From: Arachis hypogaea
Lineage: Eukaryota > Streptophyta > Magnoliopsida > Fabales > Fabaceae
Length of the DNA stretch: 64,000 bases
Reading direction: 5' to 3'
NCBI RefSeq assembly: GCF_003086295.3
Contig: NC_092041.1
Location: 97,985,827 to 98,049,826, forward strand
Part shown: positions 48,309 through 59,784 of the stretch, piece by piece
Numbering within the stretch: the stretch's first letter is position 1
Layout: each line of letters starts with the position of its first letter
Made by a program: the position numbers and the translations under genes
The notes under the pieces: generated by a model
Databases searched by the model: none
The model's input: only the letters and a program-made list of their open reading frames with translations
What the model was told of the DNA's origin: nothing

Positions 48309-48330
48309 CGTTATCAGCATGAGACTCTGA
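48309..48330 (+). other. Primer-binding region of element 4 (non-canonical)
   Basis: The LTR is followed directly by CGTTATCAGCATGAGACTC. This is not the TGGTATCAGAGC site of elements 1 and 2 but keeps a TATCAG core. I have seen this kind of site in other plant copia elements; the tRNA used is not something I can state. Confidence 0.5.
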
Positions 48331-48366
48331 TCAGATCTTTAGGAAGACTCGGGTAATATTTTCATT

Positions 48367-49328
48367 ATGTCGAAGCTCTCTCATCTTGAATTCAATGCTC
48401 TTGATATATCTGGAAACAATTATTTATCATGGATATTAGATGCTGAAATCCATCTTGATTCAATGGATCTTGGAGATACCATTAAGGCTGAAAATAATGC
48501 ATCCCAGAAGGATAAAGCCAAAGCCATGATTTTCCTTCGTCGTCATCTTGACGAAGGGTTGAAAAATGAATATCTCACATTAAAAGATCGTGCAGATCTT
48601 TGGAAAGGTATAATCATCAGAAAACAGTGATACTTCCTCAAACCCGATATGAATGGACGCATTTGCGTTTACAAGATTTTAAATCTATAAATGAATATAA
48701 TTCTGCAATGTTTCAAATCACCTCCCGAATGAAATTGTGTGGGGAAAAAATAACTGATCATGATATGTTGGAGAAAACTTTCTCAACCTTCCATGCCTCG
48801 AATGTGCTCTTGCAGCAGCAGTATTGAGAAAAAGGGTTTAAAAAATATTCTGAGTTAATTTCTTGCCTTCTTGTTGCTGAACGCAACAATGAGTTGTTAT
48901 TAAAAAATCATGAAGCGCGTCCTGCTGGCGTCGCCCCATTTCCTGAAATAAATGCGGCAAATCATTACCCCAGAAGAGGTAAATGGCAAGGTTTTAATAA
49001 CAAGAAAAATTATGGAAGGAAAAAGAATTATATTCAAAAGAGAGGATCTCACCAGAAGTGGGATAAAGAAAGGAATATCGGGTAGAATAAATCAACAGAG
49101 GATAAGTGTTTCCGTTGTGGTGGAAAGGGCCATTGGTCACGTACCTGTCGTACTCCAAGTCACCTAGTCGATCTTTACCAGGCATCTTTGAAAAATGACG
49201 ACAAAGGAAAGGAAACAAATTTTGTTTCAAATGATGCTGAGAACTCCACCACTCATTATGATGTATCTAATTTCTTTGAGGATCCTGAAGGAAATATTGA
49301 TCATTTGATCAATGATGGAATAGTTTAA
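48367..49328 (+). pseudogene. gag of copia element 4
   Basis: Starts MSKLSHLEFNALDISGNNYL, a gag N-terminal motif of this copia lineage, followed by YLSWILDAEIHL. The frame shifts near 48610 and is broken by a stop near 48827 and a TAG at 49081. The end has an intact CCHC knuckle (CFRCGGKGHWSRTC at about 49108) and an acidic C-terminus (FFEDPEGNIDHLINDG). It would form the particle that packages the element's RNA. Confidence 0.88.
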
Positions 49329-49598
49329 TATGTGGGATTGTGAAGTATCTATGTAAATAAATAATGTAAAGAACTTATTGTTAAGTTTTATTTTCTATGT
49401 ATTTAAGTTTCAAATATGATGTACATAAATAATAAAATATTAATGTTTATGAATTTTGAAATCATTAAATGTGTTATGTTTTAAAATAAAATTTTAGTAT
49501 ATGACATTATTTTATGTACAGTGTTTCTTAGAAAAATAATTCTGATCAAGTATTCAATTTAACTGTGCATACTACTCATTTTATTATTAATTGTTTTT
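49329..49598 (+). other. Non-coding gap between gag and pol of element 4
   Basis: 270 bp of AT-rich sequence with several stops in all frames. Gag and pol of this element are separate ORFs with a gap, unlike the fused polyprotein of many copia elements. Confidence 0.6.
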
Positions 49599-52370
49599 TT
49601 GAAGAGAATGGCAATGATATGTAATGAAGACGTATGCCTTGCGGATAGTGCAAGTTCGCACACTATTCTCAAAAGTAATATATATTTTACCCATCTTGTG
49701 CCAAAAGAGGAATATGTTAATACTATTATTGGCTCAGGCAATGTGATAGAAGGCTTCGGAAGAGCTATAATTTTGTTTCCTGGAGGAACAAAATTTATAA
49801 TAAATAATACACTATTATCTACCAAGTCTCTGAGGAACTTGTTGAGTTTCAAAGATATTCGCCGAAATGGATATCATGTTGAGACGATGAATGAAGGAAA
49901 TCATGAGTATTTATGTATCACAACTCATGATTCAAATAAGAAAGTTATATTAGAAAAATTACCCTCACTTTCATCTGGGCTGTATTATACCAAGATTAGT
50001 GCAATTGAATCACATGCCATTGTAAACCAGAAGTTTACTAGCTCAAATGAGTTCATAACTTGGCACGACCGATTGGGTCATCCGGGAACAACCATGATGA
50101 GGAGAATTATTGAAAACTCTCATGGACATTCACTAAAGAACCAAAAGATTCTTAAAAGTAGTGAATTTTGTTGTGCTGCATGTTCTCAAGGAAAGTTAAT
50201 TTTAAAGCCATCACCAGTAAAGATTGGATTTGAGTCCCCTGAATTCCTAGAAAGGATTCAAGGTGATATATGTGGACCTATTCATCCACCATGTGGATCT
50301 TTTAGATATTTTATGGTCCTGATGTAATACCCGGTCTAACTGAAATTGATTAAATAATAAGTTAAGTAGGAGTGAATATGGTTGGAAGATTTTGCAATTG
50401 GAATTTGATGATTTAAATATGATATTTGGATTCAGTGAATTTTTCCGAGTCGGAAAACATAGTTTTCAGCCTAAAAGCGCGCAGTGGAATTTTGACCGGA
50501 AGTACCGGCTGAGATTTGTCTCGTACTACAGCTGAGAAAATTGATTATGGGTAAATAAGATTAAGAAATGAGGAATTATAATTAGGAGAGGTAGAAATAT
50601 TTGAAGTGCGATTTAGAGCACTAATCTTAAGGGTTTTGGTCCAAAATTGGGCCAACGAACAAAAATAAGTGAACCGGGCCTAAGTGGGCCCAAGACCCAA
50701 CATATATAAACATTAGTTATGAGCATTTCAGCTCATTTTGCCCTAAAGAAGGGGTGTTGGGCGCTAAAATTGAGAAGAGAGAAGAGAAGAGAGAAAACCT
50801 AACTCTCTTTGATCTTCAAACCACCATAATTTGAGCTACGGAGCTCTGATTGACGAGCCGTTTGCAGCCATGCATCGCTCTTCTCATCCTCTACAATTCT
50901 ATCTAAGTTTTGTGGTGAGTATTCCATTCATCTCTGCCCAGTTTTCGAAATTCTCCACTGTTACACGTTTTTGGGTAGTTAGTGTTGAAATCTTGTGATT
51001 TTGGGTGTTTAGGGATACTCCAACATGGATTCTAAGTGGGTTCTATCCCTACTTCATATGGGCTGAGGTAAGAAGTGCTCAAACCCTTGTGATTTGTCAT
51101 TTTTATGAGCCCTAGGTTGATGTATGTATGTGATATTGGTTATGTTAGTGTATTTGATGATCTTGGTACACAATTGGAAGATTGGTGTTGCTTGAGGAGC
51201 TTTGGTGAGGCTTGGGACTAAGATTGGTAAAGACTTCTAAAGAAGAGGCTCAATTGATTTGGCTACAAGAGGTACGGTTTAAGTTTCATTTAAGTACCGT
51301 GTGGTGTGATGAGAATTCCTAGGCTAGATGCCTTAGGATTAAGTTTGGATTGTGCAAATGGTTGGTGCTTATATGCATAGTTGGTATGTAATGTGAATCA
51401 ATGATTGGGTTGAGAATTTATGTATTGGGTAATGAGTATTGATTTGTGGTTTATGCATTTAAATTGTGAAATTGGGCCGGAGGCCGTAAATTTTGGGCCG
51501 GAGGCCGAAAAGAGGTAAGGAAGGTAAGTTGATGTGTGCATTGTATGATGACACAAGTAATTGGATGAATTTCAGATAATGAATATGCGAATGATTGGGT
51601 TGATTATTGAATAATAATGTTTGAGGAGTTGAAGTGTGGAATTTGGTAATTTTGGGTGAAAATTATGTAGATGAGGTATGTTTGGTTTTGGTTGAGAAAT
51701 ATTATGTGGTCATATATGTGACTATGATTATTGATGTCTTGATGGTATGATGATGCATAAGTGGTATATATATATTATGATATATGCTTGAGGAATGATT
51801 AAGGTTGATTTGTGAGTGAAACCACGTGATAGTGAGTATGATATTGATTATGTGTAATGATGATTGATTGGAAATGGTATTGTTGGAAATTGGGATGAGG
51901 AAAGATGTATGACATGTTAATGTGTTTGTAATTTAGCCATTTGTTTGAAATGGGTAAAAATGGTTATATGGCAGTTTTGTGAATCGTGGCAAATTGTTAA
52001 TGTATGAATTGAGGAGGCTTAATGTTGATTTTGGCATATTTTGATTGATTTCAAAAATGGTTGAAACTAGCATGTTTTGGTTGATTTTAAAAAGGGTTGA
52101 AAATGGCTTGTTTTGAAAAGGGCACCTTGTGGTTTTGTATGAAAACATGGTTTTTGGGCATACTTTGATGGGACATAACTTGGACTCTGGATCTCCGTTT
52201 TGTGCCAAACTTGTTTAGAAGTGAAATTGGATCCGGGATGTCCATGCCGTTCGAAGAACGGGCAAAAAACGATTTAAAATGAGAAAGTTATGTCCATCGG
52301 AAGATTGGGGGTTGAATCTGTGAATTCTGCAGCTTTTAACTTAGAAAATTTTTTAGCAGAATAACCCCTT

Positions 52371-52670
52371 GCGCATGGGCGCACTTGGCGCGTACGCGCC
52401 GATCTTCCAGAAAGCACCATCCACGCGTGCGCGTGATGTGCGCGGGCGCGCCGATTGTGCTGCACCCAATGCCCAGTCATTTTCCAGAGAGTTGTGCCAG
52501 AACTGTGCCAGCCTTGTACCTGGGGCACGGGAGTATCCACGTGTACGCGTGGTTGACGCGTGCGCGTCGATTGGAAAATTTTTATTCCACGCGTTAGCGT
52601 GCATGACGCTTGCGCGTCGATGAGTTTTCGAGGCCATCCACGCGTGCGCGTGGAGTGCGCGTACGCGTGG
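52371..52670. repeat. 50-bp-period array of paired ACGCGTGCGCGT palindromes
   Basis: Each unit has two palindromes, such as CCACGCGTGCGCGTGG and TGACGCGTGCGCGTCGA, about 17 bp apart. First members start at 52371, 52421, 52537, 52587 and 52638, so the steps are 50, 116, 50 and 51. The larger step marks a gap with unrelated sequence. The perfect 14-mer GGCGCGTACGCGCC is at 52387. Confidence 0.88.
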
Positions 52671-53157
52671 CCCTGTTTTCATCCCAAAGTTGATTTTTGA
52701 GTTTCAAAAGCCAAATCTCATACTTTTAAGCCTCCGATCTCACCCCTTATGTATTGAATCATTGTGATATGCCTAGCAAAGAGGAAAGAGCTAGGGGATG
52801 TGGTAACTTGCGAATGAAGCAAGGGGAAAAGTTGTGATCAATGATGATTATATGAGATATGGAGGATGGCGGTAGAAGTACCGCGTATGCCATGAGCCGA
52901 AGGGCTACAATTATTGATAAATGGTTGGTTCTTGAATGAATCACGAGCCGGATGGCTGAGTTATTGCCGGATACGGCGGAGCCATGTTGATAAATTGGCT
53001 AGTTCTGGATTGAACTGTGAGCCGAATGGCTGAGTTATTGCCGAGTTACGGCAAAGCCATTATGGATTATGGCTGAGTATAAAGGCATATATGATAAATG
53101 AATAATGATGAAAAATGTTGAATGTAAGCATGCTTGTGTTTTCTCTCTGGTTGTAAG

Positions 53158-53266
53158 GGTGACAGGGCACCGATACCCTCTAATGGCGACAGGGCGCAGA
53201 TACCCTCTAATGGCGACAGGGCGCAGATACCCTCTAATGGCGACAGGGCACATATTCCCTCTAATG
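53158..53266. repeat. 27-bp tandem repeat, four units
   Basis: Unit GCGACAGGGCGCAGATACCC plus TCTAATG, at 53186, 53213 and 53240, with a diverged first unit at about 53159. It lies inside the long solo LTR. Both strands stay open because 27 is a multiple of three; the ORFs are not considered real. Confidence 0.92.
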
Positions 53267-56200
53267 ATATTAATACGCAACAGAGAGACTGTGCCCGGGT
53301 TAGCTACCGGACACGTCGGGTTGGCTTGATAACCGACAGATGATATCATCAGCCATAGGGCAGGCATACATCATTTGCATATGTTTGAATTGTTTGGGTT
53401 TGCCTATTTGTTTTGGATTTCTACATCATATATGCTATGTTACCTGATTATGTACTACTTGTTCTACTTGTACCTTAATTGTGTATTACTTGTCTGTATT
53501 GTTTGTGTTTGTACCACTGAGAGATCCCTTATGTTGGCGTCGTGGATGTTGAGGGCTGTTCTTGATGAGATGAATTGATGATGCGATTGCATGATGATAA
53601 TGATTTTTGAATGGGATAATTTGAGCCCCCCCTGGGTAGACGCAGTGATGTGATTTCACTAGCTCCAGGCGAGGGTACGATGTATTGATATAGAGTTGCT
53701 GAGGCAGAACAACTGGCGATGGTTTTGCTTATGATTCTGAGTCTGATTCGTGGAAGAATCAGTGAGTCGGGAACATGTGTAACATGAACTAGATTTAGTA
53801 TCCCCTTATGACAGATGCCTATTTATGGATTAGTGAGAATCTAGGCTGGATACTTGGTGAAAAGGAGTTTAGGATGCTTAGTGAGTTTTTATTGCAGCGC
53901 ACTGTATTTATTTGGCACTTTTACCGTACTGGGAACCCATGGGCCCAGGGTTCTCATTCCGTATATATCTCTTGTTTTTCAGATACAGGTTCAGGTGCTC
54001 AGAAGTGAGCTGCGGTTCGTCCGAGAGACGGCGAAGATATTTATTTTTCCTACTTTGTGTTTTGCTTAGAATCTCTCCACCTTTGTTTTGAAAAGATTAT
54101 ATTATGTATTGAACTCTTTTGGAACTTGCCTATAGAGGCTCTTATGTTTCCTTTGGGAGAGATTAGGATATTCTGTTGTCAACTGCTTTCATACTATACC
54201 CTAGCCGGCCTAAACTTCGCGGGTCGCGACTAGTGGCTATTACTTATGTTATATATATATCTATCCGTTATCTATCTCTTAATCTCCTTTATGCCTTGTC
54301 CGTATATCGCTTTCGACTTCACAGTTTAACTTTTCGTTGTCGAAACGTGAGTGATGCGTTTTCGCGATTTTATTTCTACTCTTTTCAGGCTTCTCGATTA
54401 ATGCTCCTTTCGAAATTACCTATATTTATATATTAAGAATCCACCTAAGAGTCGTACCACCGTAATATCATTGACTTATGACTCGAGCATAAGGATTTGA
54501 ATATTAGGGTGTTACACCTGATAGACGCATCTTCGAGATGGTCACATGTGTGCTTATTATCTTCTCGCAACCTGGCGTTTGCGAGATTACTGGCTCAAAT
54601 TATTCGATTAAAAGCACAATTTCCAGAAAATCCAATCAAAGAAATTCGTCTTGATAATGCTGGTGAATTTACTTCCCAAGTTTTTTATGCTTATTGTATG
54701 GCTAATGGAATAAGTGTTGAACATCCAGTAGCTTATGTTCACACACAAAATGGGTTAGCAGAATCACTTATTAAACGCCTCCAATTAATTGCTAGACCCT
54801 TAATTATGAGAACAAATCTCCCAACCTCGGTTTGGGGGGGATGCTGTTTTACATGCCGCAGCACTTATTCGTTTGAAGCCAACGAGTTATCATCAGTTCT
54901 CTCCTATGCAATTAGCTTTTGACCAGCAGCCAAATGTTTCCCATTTAAGAATATTTGGGTGTGTATATATGTTCCCATTGCACCACCTAATCGCACCAAA
55001 ATGGGACCCCAAAGAAAATTGGGAATATATGTTGGATATGATTCTCCCTCTATAGTGAGGTATCTTGAGATACAAACTGGAGATGTATTTAAAGCCCGGT
55101 TTGCGGATTGTCATTTTGATGAATCAAAATTTCCAACATTAGGGGGAGAGAATAAGCTTCCTGAAAAGGAACTTAACTGGAATGCATCATCGTTGATGCA
55201 TTTAGATCCTCGATCAGGGCAATGTGAACTGGAAGTTCAAAAGATTATACATTTGCAAAGAGTAGCAAATGAATTGCCTGATGCATTTTCCGATACAAAG
55301 AGGATTACCAAATCTTATATACCAGCGGAAAATGCCCCCATTCAAATTGATGTCCCAGTAGGACAAGTAGCCACTGAAGCAAATTCACGCCAAAAGCGTG
55401 GCAGGCCTGTCGGTTCCAAAGACAAAAATCCTCGAAAGAGAAAAGAGGTAAATAATATTCCTGTTGAAAAAGACATAGTAGAGACACCTGCAGTTGTCCA
55501 AAATTCTGATATAATATTAACGCCAGAAGATGTTCAGGTACCTAAAAATTGTGAAAATGATGAGATCTCGATAAATTATGTCTTTACAGGAGAGAAATGG
55601 GACCGAAATAAGACAATTGTCAATGAAATATTTGCATATAATGTGGCATTGAATATCATGCATGAAAATAAGGATCTTGAGCAAAGATCAGTTGAAGAAT
55701 GTCGACAAAGAAATGATTGGCCAAAATGGAAAGCAGCCATGAAGGCTGAATTAGACTCACTTGCAAAACGTGAAGTCTTTGGACCTGTAGTCCGTACACC
55801 TACAGATGTAAAACCTATTGGATACAAATGGGTATTTGTGAGAAAACGAAATGAGAAAAATGAAGTCGTGCGCTACAAAGCCCGACTTGTGGCACAAGGT
55901 TTTTCACAAAGGCCCAGTATAGATTATGAAGAAACGTATTCCCCTGTAGTGGATGCGATAACTTTGCGTTATTTGGTCAGTTTATCTGCATATCATAAAC
56001 TGCATATGCATTTAATGGATGTGGTAACAACCTATTTATACGGCTCATTAGATCGGGATATCTATATGAAAGTCCTTGAAGGATTAAAGATATCTAAACC
56101 ATCCAATGAATATTCGCAAGGGTTATACTCAGTTAAATTGCAAAGATCTTTATATGGTCTAAAGCAATCTGGACGAATGTGGTATAATCGTCTTACTGAG

Positions 56201-57293
56201 TATCTGGCCAAAAAATGGATTTAAGAATGATGATATCTGCCCATGTGTTTTTATAAAGAAAACTACAAATGGGTTCATTATAATTGCTGTGTACGTTGAT
56301 GATTTAAATATCATTGGGACTCCTGAAGAGATTCCAACAATTATAAAAACTCTAAAAGAAGAGTTTGAGATGAAAGATCTTGGAAAGACTAAATTTTGTC
56401 TCGGCCTGCAGATCGAGCATATAAAAGACGGGATCTTTATTCATCAAACAACATACACAGAAAAGATCTTGAAGAGATTTTATATGGATAAGTCACATCC
56501 ATTAAGTACCCCAATGATCGTAAGATCTTTGGACGTGAAAAAGGATCAATTCCGTCCTAAAGAAGAAAATGAAGATATCATTGGTCCTGAAGTACCATAT
56601 CTTAGTGCCATTGGAGCACTAATGTATCTTGCTAATAACACGCAACCTGACATATCATTCGCGGTGAATTTACTAGCAAGGTATAGTTCCTCTCCAACCA
56701 GAAGACATTGGAATGGAATCAAGCAAATCTTTCGATATCTTCATGGAACGGTTGATATGGGATTGTTTTATCCCTACGGATCCAAGTCACAACTAGTTGG
56801 CTATGCAGATGCCGGATACTTGTCTGATCCATATAAAGGGAGATCTCAAACAGGATATCTGTTTACATATGGTGGAACAGCTATATCATGGAGGTCTACG
56901 AAACAGACGATTGCTGCAACCTCCTCTAATCATGCTGAAATACTTGCGATACATGAAGCTAGTCGCGAGTGTTTTTGGCTCAGGAGTTTGATCCAATATA
57001 TTCTATCATCATGTGGACTGATTGATCATATGATAGCTCCAACTGTCTTGTTTGAAGATAATACAGCATGCATTGCTCAACTTAAGGGTGGATACATCAA
57101 AGGTGATAGAACAAAGCATATTTCTCCCAAATTCTTCTTCACTCATGATCTTCAAAATCAAGGGACAATTGATGTCCAACAGATCCGCTCAAGTGACAAT
57201 CTGGCAGATTTATTTACAAAGTCACTCCCAAAATCCTCCTTTGAAAGATTGATACATGAGATTGGGATGCGCCAATTTCGAGACATTAAATAA

Positions 57294-57498
57294 TGTTAGC
57301 AAGAGGGGGAGACTGTACTCTTTTTCCCTTTGTCAGGTTTTTTTCCCATTGGATTTTTCTTGACAAGGTTTTTAATGAGGCAGTCCCCATCACAAAGGAT
57401 ATTGTACTCTTTTTCCTTCACTAAGGTTTTTCCCACAGGGTTTTCCTTTAGTAAGGTTTTAATGAGGCAATAATCCTAAATGGTCATCCAAGGGGGAG
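57294..57498 (+). other. 3' untranslated region and polypurine tract of element 4
   Basis: Two near-copies of TGTACTCTTTTTCC...TTTTAATGAGGCA follow the pol stop (about 57314-57385 and 57402-57470). AAGGGGGAG at 57490-57498 is the polypurine tract. A similar GAGGGGGAGAC lies at 57303. Confidence 0.75.
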
Positions 57499-58014
57499 TG
57501 TTGTGATAAGATTGCCTAAGGTGGATTCCCATTTTCCACAAGTCTCAGGTTTTCAAAGGGAATCTTATTAAATAATGTTTGAAAATGATGCCATGTGTTT
57601 GCCTATAAATAAGAACTTGATATGAAGTAATACGTACAGTGAAAAGCAAATAATAAGAAATTTATTCTCTCTTTATGTTACAATCAAATACTCTTCTTCT
57701 TATATTTCTACTACAATTCTTTCTCTTTTTTTATTTTATAAGTATTTTAAATTTTATTTTCTATTACTCTTTACATATAATATTAATAGCAATATTAATC
57801 ATCTTTATTATATTGAGATAGTAACAATAAACAAATGTAATTCTTTCTCTCTTTATTTTTAATACTCCTTTCTATTTTTGTATATATATACATAATACAA
57901 CATATAATATTATTATATATATAAATATTATTGAACTAATTATATTAATAATAGAATCTTCTATTTATACATATTTATTTTATATTTAATATATCTTTTA
58001 TTTATTTTACAACA
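57499..58014 (+). repeat. 3' LTR of copia element 4
   Basis: 516 bp, aligning with 47789-48308 throughout with few differences. Ends TTTACAACA, followed by TAGCA. Confidence 0.92.
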
Positions 58015-58019
58015 TAGCA

Positions 58020-58513
58020 TCTTTTTTTACTGTTAGTTTGGAAGTAGATCACCGCTAGAATGGGCGAACAGAGAAACAACAACGTAAATCGCTCTTTTTT
58101 ATGGTTTATCACTTTTCACTTGGAAGAACTGCATGAAGAAAAATCCCGTTCAGTTTTGCCTTAAGCGAATTGAGGTAGATCGCCTCTCTCTTACACGGAA
58201 TTGCTTTCTAATACTAAAAAAATATCTTGATAAATAATTTTGTTTTTTTTTTAAATAATGTTTTTTTATTTTGTTTAAGAAAAAATTCTCCAGAAAAAAA
58301 ACATCTCAAATTAGGAGTTTTGAACAATATGAGAAATTCTATGTGACAAACATTTTTGGCTAATTATTGACTACGTATTTGATCCACTATGTTATTGTCT
58401 AATTATTAATAAAATAAAATTAATTCTCTAACAAAACAAGAAAATATTACTTACATACTTAAAAATGGAGTAACATTTATTAGTAATAACTAATCAAATG
58501 TGAGAATAAAACA
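58020..58513. other. Gene-free DNA
   Basis: No coding or repeat structure that I can define. Confidence 0.5.
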
Positions 58514-59400
58514 GGTTTAATTATTTTATTAGTTTCGTTAGTTTTATTAAATTTGTAATTAAGGTTTTTATTTTTTAATTAGATTTTTATACTATTTTTA
58601 ATTTTATAATTAGGTTATTTTTATGTTAAAAATGTTAAAATTAACAGAATATTTCTTTTAAAAAATATATAGTCAAAGATCTAGTTAGGATTTTAATTAT
58701 AAATACCTTCAATTTGCGAAAAAATATTCAGTTAACTCTAATAATTTTTATAGAGTAAAGTATCGTTTTTGTCCCAAATATTTGGAGTAAGTCCTATTTG
58801 TGCCAATATTTAAATCATCCTATTTGTATCCCTAATGTTTGTAAAAGTGATTCAATATTATCCTACCGTCAATTACACATCATGAACTTTAGTTTGAGTT
58901 TTGAAAATCTCTTCTTAAAGTTAGAATACAAATTTTTGGGACAGAACCGATGATCCACTCCAAAAAAATAACTCATCAAAAGTTGAAACTAATCCCTACA
59001 ACATTTATATAATTTATTTTTCTAGGGACATAATTGAACCTAAACACAAATAGTGGGTATAATATTAAAATCGAACACATTCAAGTGAAACCTAATTGAG
59101 AATAAATACATCCAAGTGAGAATAATTGAAAAATACAATATGATTTGTTAGTATAATTGACGACATGATAATATTGAATCATTTTTATAAATGTTAGGGA
59201 TATAAATAGGACGATTTAAATATTAGGAAAACAAATAAAACTTATCTCAAACGTTAGAGATAAAAATGATATTTTACTCTTTTATATTAAAAAAATTTAA
59301 TTATAAAATTAAAAACAATATAAAAATTTAATTAAAAAATATATAAAAATTTAATTAAAAATTTAGTAAAATTATAAAAAAATAATAAAATAATTAAATC
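58514..59400. mobile_element. Small TIR element interrupted by a second one
   Basis: Left end GGTTTAATTATTTTATTAG and right end CTAATAAAATAATTAAATC-like (TAATAAAATAATTAAATC at 59383-59400) are inverted copies, continuing for about 100 bp. Without the inner element at 58752-59280 the length is about 353 bp, close to the uninterrupted relative at 62172-62500. No transposase. Terminal bases are approximate. Confidence 0.6.
58752..59280. mobile_element. Inner MITE-like element with about 130-bp inverted ends
   Basis: Left AGAGTAAAGTATCGTTTTTG and right end (ATTTTACTCT at 59271-59280) are inverted copies over roughly 130 bp, sharing blocks such as ATTTAAATCRTCCTATTT and ATGATTCAATATTATC. TTTAT flanks both sides (58747-58751 and 59281-59285). 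The DNA is AT-rich, so the duplication is only moderately convincing. No coding content. Confidence 0.7.
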
Positions 59401-59784
59401 AATAAAAAAACAAGATAAATATAGATAAGAGTGGAGGTCACCTAAAAGTCAAAACTCAAAAGATAAGTGAAGTGAAATGTGTCTCATAACGGTCCAAGAG
59501 AATAATTTGTATGTGTTCAAAGAAACATTTCTTATATAATAACTTGCTCTATATATATAGTTGCCACACAATTCAACGACACGGATGAAAAACACAAGAA
59601 AATGTCTTTCTCCGAGAACAACAACAAACCAATATAGTACTCTCTCTCTCTTTCACACACAAACATCACAATAATTAACGGCATAAATTAAAAAACTAGC
59701 ATCTACATAATGCACTAACACATACAGGACCCTTGACTTAATAATGTAACAACAACAATAATATTATTTAACTTATCAAGATGA
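59401..59784. other. 3' flank of the ERF gene
   Basis: AT-rich. Contains a short TC run (59641-59652). On the minus strand this region holds the 3' untranslated sequence and polyadenylation site of the ERF gene, which I cannot place exactly. Confidence 0.5.

Larger units (their letters stand above)
50323..54516. mobile_element. 4.2-kb solo LTR with perfect CCTGA duplication
   Basis: Begins TGTAATACCC and ends GGGTGTTACA, a near-perfect inverted terminal pair. CCTGA flanks both sides (50318-50322 and 54517-54521). It splits the integrase frame of element 4 exactly, and removing it plus one CCTGA would bring the two parts together. No retroelement protein lies inside. Very long LTRs with TGTAAYACC ends suggest a chromovirus (Tekay/Del-type) gypsy family; this is inference. 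It carries a palindrome array (52371-52670) and a 27-bp tandem repeat (53158-53266). Confidence 0.93.
49599..57293 (+). pseudogene. pol of copia element 4, split by a solo LTR
   Basis: Protease with catalytic ADSASSHTIL; pre-integrase with ITWHDRLGHPG and a CCAAC cysteine pair; integrase core beginning QGDICGPIHPP, interrupted at 50322 by the 4.2-kb LTR and resuming at 54522 (IDASSRWSHV, IRLDNAGEF); an AT-hook-like RGRPVGSKDKNPRKRK linker (about 55395); RT (about 55690-56222) with KARLVAQGFSQ and LYGLKQSGRMWY; a frameshift near 56222; then the YVDD box (56292) and RNase H with HAEILAIHEASRECFW and DRTKHISPKFFFTHDLQ, ending 57293. Another frameshift lies near 54835, and a third near 54960. The last 334 residues are one intact frame. 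Confidence 0.92.
47789..58014 (+). mobile_element. Copia element 4, rightward, with solo LTR inside
   Basis: A 10.2-kb Ty1/copia element (about 6.0 kb without the inserted solo LTR). LTRs lie at 47789-48308 and 57499-58014 and are nearly identical by eye. Flanking 5-mers TAGGA and TAGCA match at 4 of 5. The polypurine tract AAGGGGGAG directly precedes the 3' LTR. Order: gag, protease, integrase, RT, RNase H. The lineage differs from elements 1 and 2 in its protease (ADSASSHTIL), gag and primer site. It has several stops and frameshifts, so it is defective. Confidence 0.92.

Noticed and set aside
52369..52623. ORFs over the ACGCGT palindrome array
   Set aside because: Several overlapping frames are open on both strands because of GC-rich repeats; no domain is present.
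53035..53367. ORFs on both strands over the 27-bp repeat
   Set aside because: The open frames result from a repeat period divisible by three.
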